Under the pieces are notes generated by a model. The model had not been told where the DNA came from. It searched no databases and saw nothing but the letters and a program-made list of their open reading frames with translations. Shown piece after piece: positions 36,212-46,443 of a stretch of 64,000 nucleotides of DNA; position 1 is the first letter of the stretch, and every line of letters begins with the position of its first letter. The position numbers and the translations under genes are program-made. The stretch lies in assembly GCF_003597395.2 (NCBI RefSeq), contig NC_133776.1, forward strand, positions 42,474,120 to 42,538,119. The letters are read 5' to 3'. This stretch comes from Chelonoidis abingdonii (Eukaryota > Chordata > Testudines > Testudinidae).

Positions 36212-36991
36212 AATTTATAGCATTCATAAAAGTTGCTAGACTCAGACCTGTGCAAACATAAGTCATCCAATTATTCATCAAACCTGTACATGGCAATAAC
36301 AGCTTCTTATCACTTCACAAGTACAACTCAACTCTGAGGTAAAGGGGACACCTTTCGAGGAAGAGAATAGTTTAGTCCACATATATAGTCAAATCTTGGC
36401 ATCTGAATGGACACTGCCAACAAGAGTTGTAATTGCAAGATTTCTATAACAGATAACAGTTCAACTGGAAATGTATTGAGACCATCAGACGATCAAATAA
36501 CTATCACAGATACAATTACTTTTGATCAGTAGCAACGTAAGTATGGTATTTGATCCAGATTTGAACCAGAGAGTTGAATATGACAGACTGTAAATTATAT
36601 CATATTATAAATCCTCTAAACCAACTGGTTCTCCAGGATTCCTGTTCTGAATTTAATTTTTTCATAATCCCCTTTTTTTTCCCCTGTGCTGGATTTCTCC
36701 TGCATATTTTACCTTATACTTTTATTTCATTTTTTACTCACACAAGTTTCTTGATGTTAAGTTTCTTAGGCCTGGTCTACACTACGATTTTAGGTCAAAT
36801 TTAGCAGCATTACCTCAATTTAAACCTGGACCCGTCCACATGACAAAGCCCTTTTTTTCGACTTAAAGGGCTCTGTAGTGTGACTTTGCCGTGGTTTGTC
36901 CCTCAGCAGGGCTGTGGGGTATCCCACTGCCTCGCTCTAGTTTGCTAGCCGTCAACTCTGCGGTCGTGGGGAATAACGCACGCTCGGTTAG

Positions 36992-37250
36992 GGGCTCAGG
37001 CCCTTGGAGCGGGGGCTAAGTCAATAGTCAAATGGTGGCTCAGGCCCTAGATCAGGGCGGGGCAGGCAGCAAACAGTCAGAGACTCAGGCCTTTAAGCGG
37101 GAGCTGAGTCAAGAATCCAGATAGCAGCCCAGGCCCTGGATCAGGGCAGGGCAGCAAACAAATAGTCAGAGACTCAGGCCCTTAGGTCAGGGCGGGGCAG
37201 TCAGCAAACAGTCAGAGACTCAGCCCTTAGGCAGGGGTTGAGTCAATACT
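36992..37250. repeat. Irregular tandem repeat inside the LTR-like insertion
   Basis: AGTCAGAGACTCAG recurs at about 37,075, 37,163 and 37,211, with CAGGCCCT and GATCAGGGCGGGGCA-type spacers, in units of 50-90 bp. Confidence 0.7.
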
Positions 37251-37570
37251 TCCAATATCAGGAGGTCCTAGCCTCTCCAGGCCAGGAAAAGGGGGGAGTC
37301 TGCCACCCAAGGAGTGGGTGGCAGGGGGGACGCAGGCCCTCCCACTCCACTGTGTCCCAGCCTGGGGCCCTAGCAGCAGCAGAAACTTGTTGCTGTCAGT
37401 GGAGATCCTGGCCGCAACACACTAACATAGGCTCTGGCTGTGTTGCAGCCAGAATGGGGTTGGCTGCCCCCGGGCTACTTCCACACTCCCCCTCATAGGG
37501 TACCTGAGGCGTGGTAGCATCGCCAGTGGTCTCGAACACCATTGGTTCCTCTGGGTAAGTAGCGGACGGT

Positions 37571-37970
37571 AGACTCAGCTGCTCCTCGGGGTAGCTGGCA
37601 AAAGGCAGGCTTGGTTCCTCCTCGGGGTAGCTGGCGAGAGGCAGGCTTGGCTCCTCCTCGGCATAGCTGGCGAGAGGCAGGCTTGGCTCCTCCTCGGCAT
37701 AGCTGGCGAGAGGCAGGCTCGGCTCCTCCTAGGCATAGCTGGCGAAAGGAAGGCTTGGCTCCTACGCGGGGTAGCTGGCGAGAGGCAGGCTCGGCTCCTC
37801 CTCGGCATAGCTGGTGAAAGGAAGGCTCGGCTCCTCCTCGGGGTAGCTGGGGAGGGGCAGGCTCGGCCAGTCCTCGGAGTAGCTGGAGCAGGGTAGGCTC
37901 GACCAGTCCTTGGGGTAGCTGGAGCAGGGTAGGCTCGGCCAATCTTCCTCAGGGTAACAAGCGAGGGATA
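37571..37970. repeat. 36-bp minisatellite, about 11 units
   Basis: Units of the form GGCTCGGCTCCTCCTCGG + GGTAGCTGGCGAGAGGCA start at 37,608, 37,644, 37,680 and so on in strict 36-bp steps to 37,932; the last unit has a 3-bp insertion. The period is a multiple of three, and the minus strand has open frames of 149, 166 and 150 codons in all three phases here. These look like repeat artefacts, although the one at 37,575-38,075 gives a regular 12-residue PRRSRACLSPAM-type repeat. Confidence 0.92.
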
Positions 37971-38093
37971 GGCTTGGCCGGCCCGGTGCGACTTCAGGCC
38001 GGCCACGGCCTTCTGCTGTCTCCCCCAAGGGAGCTCGGCCACAGATGTCTGGTCTCTGCGGCGGCTGGTTCTCAACTGAGCTCTGCAGGTGAG

Positions 38094-38101
38094 CTTTTAT
38101 A
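38094..38101 (-). promoter_or_regulatory. TATA box of the LTR-like insertion
   Basis: Minus-strand TATAAAAG preceded by GC-rich sequence (GACCCGGAAG) about 120 bp inside the TG end, a layout expected of an LTR U3 promoter. Confidence 0.5.
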
Positions 38102-38778
38102 CTTCCGGGTCTGCGCTGTGACCTCCGAGGGGTGGGCGCAGGACCCAATGGCTCCGCCCACATTGGAGTCAGGGGAGGTCCGTCCCTCAGCAGGGCTGTG
38201 GGGTATCCCACCACCTCACTACAGGCTCTTTAAATCGATTTTTTTACTCCACCTTGGGAATTAGAGGTGAAATCGGCCTTGCTGGGTCAAATCTGGGGTA
38301 GTGTGGACGCAATTTGATGGTATTGGCCTCCAGGAGCTATCCCAGAGTGCTCCATTGTGACCGCTCTGGACAGCGCTCTCAACTCAGATGCACTGGCCAG
38401 GTAGACAGGAAAAGGCCTGCAAGCTTTTGAATTTCATTTCCTGTTTGGCCAGCGTGGCAATCTGATCAGCATGGCTGGCCATGCCGAGCTCATCAGCATG
38501 ATGTGCACATTGCCGGGGCACATTGCCTGGCCCATACTTTGTGAGAAGTCTATGACCATGTCTATGTCTTCATCACTCTCGTCACTGCGCTGCCGTTGCC
38601 TCCTCGCCTGGTTTTGCTTTTGCAGCTTCTGGTTCTGCGCTGAAAAAAGGCGTGAAACAATTGCCGTTGCTCTGATGGAGGGAGGGGCAACTGATGACAT
38701 GGCTTACAGGGAATTAAAATCAACAAAAGGGGCAGCTCTTTGCATCAAGGAGAAACACAAACAACTGTCACACAGAAT

Positions 38779-38819
38779 GGCCCCCTCAAGGATTGAACTC
38801 AAAACCCTGGGTTTAGCAG
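38779..38819 (-). repeat. SINE/tRNA-like segment inside the Harbinger
   Basis: GGCCCCCTCAAGGATTGAAC...TTTAGCAG parallels the B-box part of the SINE at 28,010-28,050 (GGCCCCCTCAAGGGCTGAAC...TTTAGCAG). After the match the sequences diverge. It appears to be a captured or shared tRNA-like piece, not a tRNA gene. Confidence 0.55.
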
Positions 38820-39569
38820 ACTGTTGATTTCACAAAACAAATCGGGTCAATTTCTTGTTTTTATCCACTCCATCTATCTTTTACATCTTAGGCTGGCAGC
38901 GGACGGTGCAGTACAACTGCAAGCAATCGTCATCTCCTGGGTGCTCGGCAGAAAATGGGAATGACCTGGCTGAGTCACTTCCATGTCTGCCCAGGTGCCC
39001 CTGCCCGACCTCACCAAGGTCAGCTACACCCAGGAGTACGACTACGATGGCTACCAATCATAATGCACCATCTGCTGCCAAAAGGCAATGAGCTGCTGCT
39101 GTGTAGCAATGCAGTCCCACGTCTGCCAGCACCCAGGGGATGTATGGTGATGGTGAGCTGAGCAGGTCCAATGCTTGCCCTGCTATGGCATCTGGTCAGG
39201 TAACCCAGGAAAAAGGCACGAAACCATTGTCTGCTGTTGCCTCAGAGGGAGGGAGGGAGAGGGGGGCCTGATGACATGTACCCAAAACTACCCGCGACAC
39301 TGTTTTTGCCCCATCAGGCATTGGGATCTCAGCCCAGAATTCCAGTGGGCAGCGGAGACTGCGGGAACTGTGGGATAGCTACCCACAGCTACCCCCAGTG
39401 CAATGCTCTGGAAGGCGATCCTAGCCTTGGTACTGTGGACTTAGTCTGTTGACTTAATGCACTTAAAACATTTTGTGTGGGGACACGCACAGTCGACTGT
39501 ATAAAAATGATTTCTAAAAAAAAGACTTCTATAAATTCGACCTAATCTCGTAGTGTAGACATATCCTTA

Positions 39570-42044
39570 GACTTTACTTTGGTTGATTAGATAGCAGCTC
39601 CTGAAAGCTGCACAAACTGATAATCCATTGAGTAAGCACCAAGGTAAAAAGTCTCATCCAGAGACATCAGGAGTTCCAGATATATGGAGAAGATCATTAG
39701 TGTTGTGACTAATAGCAATTGTGGATTTTTTCTGCAACATGGTAAACCTTTGAGGACAGATGTGGTGCAGCTTGGAAGATGAGTGTGTTTTAAAAAGGTA
39801 ACTAAAGTGTGTCTGCATCACTGGGGATCAAAATACTTTATTTTTGTGCAGCTTTGTTTTCCAGCAGCAACTGGAATTGTGTACTTAAGTCCCACTGTTC
39901 CAATTGCACTGGTTGCCTTAGCGGTAGTTACAGCCTTGTGTATATATTGGAAATTATTGTGATTTTTGTAGCTATAGACACTGCAACTACATTGCATGAG
40001 TTAGCAAGGTGACAGATAGCAATGCAAAGCAAGGAAAGCTCATACCAAAACATAAGCATTTTGAAAGATTAGAAATACTGGAAAAATTACATCACAGATA
40101 AATGAACTTCTGGACAGCAGGTGGTCAGCCATGTGGATGCACCTGTGAACTGTCACCTCTAATAGAAATCAAATGAAACTTAGCAAATCAGGTTCCTAGA
40201 AGAAATGTTTGATAGGTCCAGAGTGAAACACATCAGAGAGGCATCACAAACAAGGCAGAGGTGGTGGATTCCACACTTAAGGTGGCAAGATGAGGTCTCA
40301 ATAAAATACTCGTCTTCGTCTGGTTTTCTGCAACAAAGAAAATAAAACTACCATACAGCAGACATTTCAGGATGATATTATACCCTGCTGTATAGATTTA
40401 GCTGAAGTTGTAATCTAGTCATGGGGCACTCTCAACTGAGACAGCACAAAGACAAACTTGCTCAAAATTTAGTCATAGGGCAACCTCAAACACACATTGC
40501 TTACATTTTTGTTTGATCATGGATACTGTTCTCATATTCCACTGGGCTGTGACCGAAGCTTACAGTTTGCCCAGGTACTTTAATCCTTTAAAGTCACCAT
40601 GACTGTAATTAGTATAAAATCCCCCCAAGATTATAGGTACTAATGTAGAAATGAATTGTTAGAGAAAAATCCTAACTTTATCCTGAAGCCTGGTCTTGCC
40701 TCAGCCTATTCCTATCTGCCCAAAGGAAGGAGAGAAATGATGCTTCAACATGAGACATCCTTCAGTCACAGGGCAAGAAGGGATTCTGACAGATGTACTT
40801 TAAGACTAGTAGAGTTCATCCCAGGCCACTTTGTGTAGTTGATATGTGCTAACTGCTATGGGGCTCATAACCGTCCTTTACTGTAGACCATGCAGTTCTG
40901 GGATGTAGTGTTCTGCAGAGCTCATCAGTCCCATTTCCTAGCATTCTAAGGAAAGATTATGTCTTGCTGCCTGAACAAGGTTAAATAGCTCACTATGTCC
41001 TTTTCTCCCTCACACACCTTGTCAGCACAGGATAGGGTAATGGACTCCATACTTTTCATTTTCCCTGTAAAGTATCACTAGTGAAAGTGCTCTGGATTGG
41101 AAAATTATATTTCGCTAAAGTTTTTGCAGCATTGGTTGGTCTTGTGGGTTATTGAACATTTCCTATTTTGAGGATTTTTAACTTCTACTGAACTTGTGGT
41201 GTATGCTGAACGCAGAATGAGTGCATTAGCCTGTCAGTGACTGAAGTGCTAGAGTCAATGAACCAGCTAAATAAAAAGGTCAAAGAAGCAGGGTGTTGTT
41301 CAGAGAGTTGCATTTTCTACCTCCCTTGTTAGAATATCTTTACTTGGGGGCTGTTAATTTTTTAGGGTGATTTCTCACCGCCAGTAAACAGTGGGCAAGC
41401 ACTGCTTAGCACTGTAGTCCAACACCATGAATGATGTACAAATTTCATCTGTCACTGTCAATCATTATACGGCTTGTATGTTTTAGTCAATTTAAAGTTT
41501 TAAAAGGCAGCTATTTGGCTTTGATCATTCAAAAAAATTCTTACCATCCATAAGCTTCTAGATTTCAGTCAAACCCAGATAAAGCAAAAGACACAATTAG
41601 AAGACTAAAGAGAGAAGTGGTTTGAAGTCATTTTAGAGCTTCATAAATCAATGAGTGAGAACCCTGTACCTTGACTGGGTCAAAATTGCCAGTTAATCTC
41701 TGAAAATGATTGATTTTTCAAAACTGTTTTTTAATAAGTACATTGTTATTCTTCTCAACTTTAGATGGACGTTTATAATGGCAATGGCCACAAAGGCTCA
41801 ATCCTGCAGCTCTAATGCAGTTCCACCACAGCAGAGAGATCAACTTAGGCTAGCCTATGAGTGTGGGCACAGGAGCATGGGCATGCTTGTACAGCCAATG
41901 CTAACCCATTCTCATGGCTATTTTTGGCAGTAGCTTGATTAAAAAGTACAGGTACTCTCTATACAAACTCCAGTTACAGTATAGATGTAGCCTTAAGCAT
42001 GAGGTGCTACTCTACTCAGTCTAATTCTTTAAAAATCTGGGTCC
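39570..42044. other. No gene or recognised repeat (2.5 kb)
   Basis: AT-rich, unrecognised. ORFs at 39,809-40,012, 40,656-40,838 and 41,706-41,933 show no known domain. Confidence 0.4.
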
Positions 42045-42127
42045 AAGTGGCTTGTGCATGGTCACACAGAAGTCTGTTGCAGACCAGAAAATTGCACCCA
42101 GGTTTTCTAAGACTGCCCATGCTGCAC
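42045..42127 (+). mobile_element. Fragment of a MIR-like SINE
   Basis: GTGGCTTGTGCATGGTCACA, GTTGCAGACCAGAAAATTG and CACCCAGGTTTTCTAAGACT follow the MIR core-to-tail order, highly diverged. Confidence 0.4.
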
Positions 42128-42128
42128 A

Positions 42129-42553
42129 TGTCTTGCAGCAGTGTGTAGGGTACATGTAGCTACACACCACAGTGAAAAACAAACTGTGTCCACACTATAC
42201 TGTATAGCTACTCACAGCTGGGAATAGGGGAGTGAGAAGGCAACGGGGAAATGATCCAGCAGCTCCCTGCTGCTATAGCTTTTCTGCTGCACAGAAAGAC
42301 TCCTGCAGTGGAACACTCCGCTGCTAAAAATAGCAGCACAAATGGCAAAATCACTGGTTGGGCAAGTAGAGAGTCCTATAGGGCACATTCCCAGGTACAT
42401 ACTCACAAGGTTCAGGACTGTCTTTACTCATCTAAGCAGTGCCTCACCATCTACACTGCTATTTAGACCCATGCTTGAGGGGATGGGGGGGACATGTAGT
42501 GTACGTACTCCACATGCCTCCAAAAGGAGTGTGCAGTGTAGATGTACCTTCAG
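42129..42553. repeat. Possible short DNA-transposon-like repeat
   Basis: GCAGTGTGTAGGGTACATG at the left and TGTGCAGTGTAGATGTACC at the right resemble ends of an interspersed element, but the repeats are not cleanly inverted and no target duplication was found. Confidence 0.25.
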
Positions 42554-42705
42554 GTTAGCAATCTAAGCGCTGGACCATATCTCGACTGTTAGTTGAAACA
42601 CGCAAAAAGGTGATCAGTGAGAAGGTTTGGTTATGTAGAAAACAGGGGATTGGATTGAAATTTCCTTTGTTTCATATGCAACCCAAAACTGATTGGAATC
42701 CCAAA

Positions 42706-42775
42706 GTGAGATCCTGGCCTCACTGAAGTCAATGGAAATATTGCCACTGACTTCAGTGGAGTTGGGATTTCAGCC
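42706..42775. repeat. Short palindromic element (best copy)
   Basis: GTGAGATCCTGGCCTCACTG then AAGTCAATGG, spacer AAATATT, then GCCACTGACTTCAGTGG and GGGATTTCAGCC. The two halves are inverted copies, giving a hairpin of about 70 bp. Confidence 0.75.
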
Positions 42776-43834
42776 CAGGAGTCTAAATGTGAAAAGTTAG
42801 TGCACTAAAAGACCCAAAGCAAATCCCACTTAGGCCAATGAGTGGGTCTTTTCCTGGACTTCACTGGATTTTGGATCAGGCTCCCTCTAGTTGCACTCCT
42901 CACAGGCCCATAGTAAATTTTTCTTCAGATTAAATAAAACCATTATGGCAAAAAATGTATTTGATCAGCACAGCAAATTAGTTCACAATCTAGGATTAAA
43001 TTTGAAGTTCCCAGTTATATTAACTGCTGGATGACAAAAGCAGAATTTTAATTTGAACAGGTCTTTTCTGGGGGATTGCACTATTTCAGTTTTCTCTTCT
43101 TTTGTTCCTATTATTTATAAGGTGTCACAGGAAAGCAAAATCTAAAATGTTGATGTAATTCTCTCAGCAAAAACAACCTGGGTAATAGTTTCCTCTCATA
43201 AACTTTAAATAATCAATAGTTAATTATACATACCATATCTTATATAAACACAAAACCAATTATATATATCTATCTTTGCTTTCATCTTCTTAGTACTATG
43301 CCCTTACCACTTCATTCCACTTCTTCCTATTCTCAGCCACCTCTGAGTTTAATTATTACACATGCTATAATGCTTTGTGAAATTGAGCCCTCCAACAATG
43401 CCATGGACAAATGCAAACATTTCACGGAGGCTGAAATTTGCATGTGCTTTTAGCAGTAACTCCTCATCATTCTGAGATAAGCCCAGATCTCTTTAGTGTT
43501 AGATTCCCCATAAAACTCTAATTATTATGGTCTAGTGAGAATAACCATAAGTCTATAATTGATCATTTTGCATCAGAATCTGAGCATTTTCAAGTAGTTT
43601 TCCTGTTGACTTGTGCCCACAAAAGAGCTACTGGCATTAGAGCTCAGTTGAACAAAAGAAACACAACTCCTTTGGCATAAAAAGATGAAATGCTGTTTGA
43701 AGACTTGGCCACATTCAGTGTTACATTTTGGTCTTTTCTTTTCTACCTTAATGTATAAATTTACCTCCTCAAAGCCAGATCTCTCTTATGCAAAATTCCT
43801 TTTGATCTAAGTGAAATGCAGAAAATCTGCAAAT
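42776..43834. other. No gene; one stray palindrome half
   Basis: A TTCACTGGATTTTGGATCAG half-element lies near 42,862; the remainder is AT-rich and unrecognised. Confidence 0.4.
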
Positions 43835-43842
43835 CTCTTGAC

Positions 43843-44781
43843 TAGGGGTGGCAGGTTTATATAATTTTTTATGCTGCCCAGACGGGTCCAAGTCCCACCC
43901 ACACCACACACACACACCCCGCCTACCTAAAGCTCTGGGAGGGAGTTTGGGTGCAGGAGGGGTGTGGGCTCTGGGAGGAAGTTTGGGTAGTGAGTGTGGG
44001 CTGGGACAGGGGGCTGGGGTGCGGGAAGGGGTTTGGGGTGCTGGGAGTGGATTCTGAGCTGGGATAGGGTTGGGGTGCAGGAGGGGGCGGAAGGAGGTTT
44101 GGGGTGCTGGGTGTGGGAGGGGGTTTGGGTGCTGGGTGCAGGCTCTGGGCTGGGACAGAGGGTTGGGGTGTGGGGTGCTGGGTGTGGGAGGAGTTTGGAA
44201 GCTGGGTGCAGGCTCTGGGCTGGGACAGAGGGTTGGGCTGTGGGAGGGGATACAAAGCTGGGCCAGAGATGAGGAGTTTGGGGTGCAGCAGGCAGGCTGC
44301 CTTGGGGCTGGCACCAGAGAGGAGGATTCCCCCCAGCCCTCTCCCTGCTGGCATAACACTCACCGAAACTGCCCCAGGCTGCTGCTCAAGAGGTCCAGCC
44401 AGGATAAGCCTCCAACTCCCAGAGTTGACTCAGAGTCACCTGCTGGGAGGGTCGAGAGGGAAGGGTGCCATGTGCCTCCTCCCATCCGCAGGCACAGCAG
44501 CCACCTCAGCCTGCTCCTGGCATTGCTCCCTTGTAGCCGGCAAGGTAGCACAGCGTGGAGTTGCATGGGACAGTCAACTGCTGCCCAGGGCAGACAGGGA
44601 TGCTCGGGGAGGTGTGCAGGGGCACCATGTGGGGCCGGTGGATGCTTCAGGGGAGGCGCGTGGGGGTGGCAGCCAGGGCCAGGAGAAAGACCCAGCCTTG
44701 AACACTGGTAGAGGCAGGGCCACCGGGCCCTGAATTTGCTGGAGCCTGGGCACCACAGGCCCATACAACTTGCCGCCCCTG
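43843..44781. mobile_element. Non-autonomous hAT element, 939 bp, G-rich core
   Basis: Perfect 8-bp duplications CTCTTGAC lie at 43,835-43,842 and 44,782-44,789. Ends TAGGGGTGGCAGG and ACTTGCCGCCCCTG are inverted repeats with a few changes. The interior holds a degenerate G-rich tandem array (43,930-44,270) with GGCTCTGGGCTGGGACAGAG repeated 70 bp apart at about 44,140 and 44,210, causing ORFs of up to 213 codons that are not genes. Confidence 0.92.
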
Positions 44782-44789
44782 CTCTTGAC

Positions 44790-45726
44790 TTCTGCAATTT
44801 CCTCGTTTAGTTTCTTGTTTTTCCCTCTCCTTTGGCTCTTGAATCTTGATCTATTTTGTCATTCCCGTGCTGATAAACCAATTCAATTTCTGTGCTAGTC
44901 CATCAAAACTTTTAAGGTGTACTCTATGCCGTACGGTACATCTCTAGGAGGCTGTGTCAGCAGTATTTTCCAAATCTGAAATTACCTGACTTTTGGAACT
45001 AATTGTGAAGCAGGGTTTATATATAATTTCACCATCTAAATATTCTACTTGTTTAAGGAATAATCTGAAGATACTGGGTATCAGAAACGCAGCCATCTCT
45101 AATGGCTAGATTTTGCCCATCATGTGCAACGGGGGGAAAGGGTACAATTAGTCTTCCTTACCTAGGAACCGGGCACAAGCACAATACTTGCAATCCAAGC
45201 ATGCCTAGAAGAATGACAAGGAACAGGGAGTAGGCAAGGTATTGCCTTACTTTCTTCACTGCATGGGGCCCACATGAGAGCGCACACATGCTGTACCCAT
45301 TCAAAATGTGTTGCAGCAATCATGCTCTTCCCGTGCTTTAGGAGGCATTGTGCTCATCGGAGGTCCCACTGAAGCAGTGCAGTTCTGCTACTAGCATGGC
45401 CAGTGACTGAAAAGTCACCGTGTGGCCCATAGTCTTACTTTTTTCAGTGTAGTTACAAAACTATACAATAATCTATACAGGGCCTATAGAACAGATTCCA
45501 TCAGCTGATGGATCTCCCTGAACTGCTTCCCTTCTCACAGAAATATACTGATATTTCAGATTAATGAAGCAGAAGTAGTACTTCCTGTTTGTATAGAACT
45601 TTTGGTGAGTTATCTGCTACATAGTACAGAGCTAATTTGTGCAAATTACTGGTAGAAGCAACACAGTGTCTTGCATATAATTCCCAGACCAAGCCCCTGT
45701 ACTGCTCACGATATGGTAACTCTCTG
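44790..45726. other. No gene or recognised repeat
   Basis: Unrecognised sequence with no ORF of note. Confidence 0.4.
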
Positions 45727-46443
45727 TCACAGAGCTCGGCATGGCCAGCGGGGAGTCACCCCCATTTGCCCAGCGGGGGGTTGATACACCCCATCACACA
45801 GTTGTCGAGATTACCTGCTGAGTCAAGCAATCACAATCAGGAACTCTGGACCCCTGGGCGGGGCAGAGCAAACAAGCAATCTATAGCACCTCAGCTTCCT
45901 GGCTGGGCCAAACAATAGCCATTTGGGGGCACTGACTCCCCTGCGTGAGGTAAGGCAAAAAAGCAGTCTATATCAAAAATCTCCAGCAGCTACACCTAGT
46001 GGCAAGTGCGAGGCAGGGCTAGGGGAAACCGGGCCCACCCTACTCCAACTGGTTCAGACCTATGGCCCTATGAAGCTGATAAACTCCCTATCGGCTCCTA
46101 ATACATTCCCTGGGTCACTTCCTACCATAAAACCCATCTCAGGCATCTTCTTGGCTGGCAGTGGCTTGGTGTCCCCATCAGTCTCCGCAGTCAGCTTTTC
46201 TTCTGCAGTGTAGTCAGGGTCCACAGCCTCAGCAGACTAGAGGGTCAACTGTTCTTCTGGAGTAGCCTGCAGCACACATCTTTCATTTTCCTCAGTCGGC
46301 CCCAATGGAGTTGAGCTGCCTCCTTTCTTCTGTTCACTCCCCATAGAGCATGCACAGCAGAGGTGAAGGTGGGTATGGTTATTTGGGATCACAATGAGTG
46401 GTCAGACTCTTTGCCCAATGCAGGGTTGATACACCCCATCACA
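45727..46443 (-). mobile_element. Possible LTR/TRIM-like repeat
   Basis: On the minus strand TGTGATGGGGTGTATCAACC occurs at both 46,443 and 45,798, about 645 bp apart in direct orientation. The second copy runs on to CTCTGTGACA at 45,727. The matching part is about 35 bp. No target duplication was found, so the limits are tentative. No coding region is recognisable. Confidence 0.4.

Larger units (their letters stand above)
36874..38223 (-). mobile_element. LTR-like insertion of 1,350 bp in the Harbinger
   Basis: Begins TGTAGTG and ends CACTACA, flanked by perfect 5-bp duplications GGCTC (36,869-36,873 and 38,224-38,228). Removing it restores AAAGGGCTCTTTAAATCG, the expected Harbinger sequence. 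TATAAAAG at 38,101-38,094 on the minus strand suggests transcription leftward, so this may be a solo LTR of unusual length. A 30-bp direct repeat near both ends (36,898 and 38,182) could instead mark a short-LTR (TRIM-like) element. No retroviral coding sequence is recognisable. Confidence 0.75.
36769..39566 (+). mobile_element. Non-autonomous PIF/Harbinger element, interrupted by an LTR insertion
   Basis: Inverted termini GGCCTGGTCTACACTACGA (36,769) and TCGTAGTGTAGACATATCC (ending 39,566) are flanked by the 3-bp duplication TTA, the TWA target typical of Harbinger. Without the insertion at 36,874-38,223 the element would be about 1.45 kb. Sequence such as GACCGCTCTGGACAGC and TTTGAATTTCATTTCCTG is shared with the second copy at 62,228 onward. 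No transposase frame remains. A 41-bp stretch resembles the tRNA-derived SINE. Confidence 0.9.

Noticed and set aside
37493..38214. Three long overlapping minus-strand ORFs with proline/arginine-rich repeats
   Set aside because: They are in all three frames over a 36-bp minisatellite inside a transposon insertion, which explains their openness; reported as a repeat, not a gene.
43769..44797. Plus and minus ORFs of 145-213 codons, proline- or glycine-rich
   Set aside because: They coincide with the G-rich core of a hAT with exact target duplications and have low-complexity composition.
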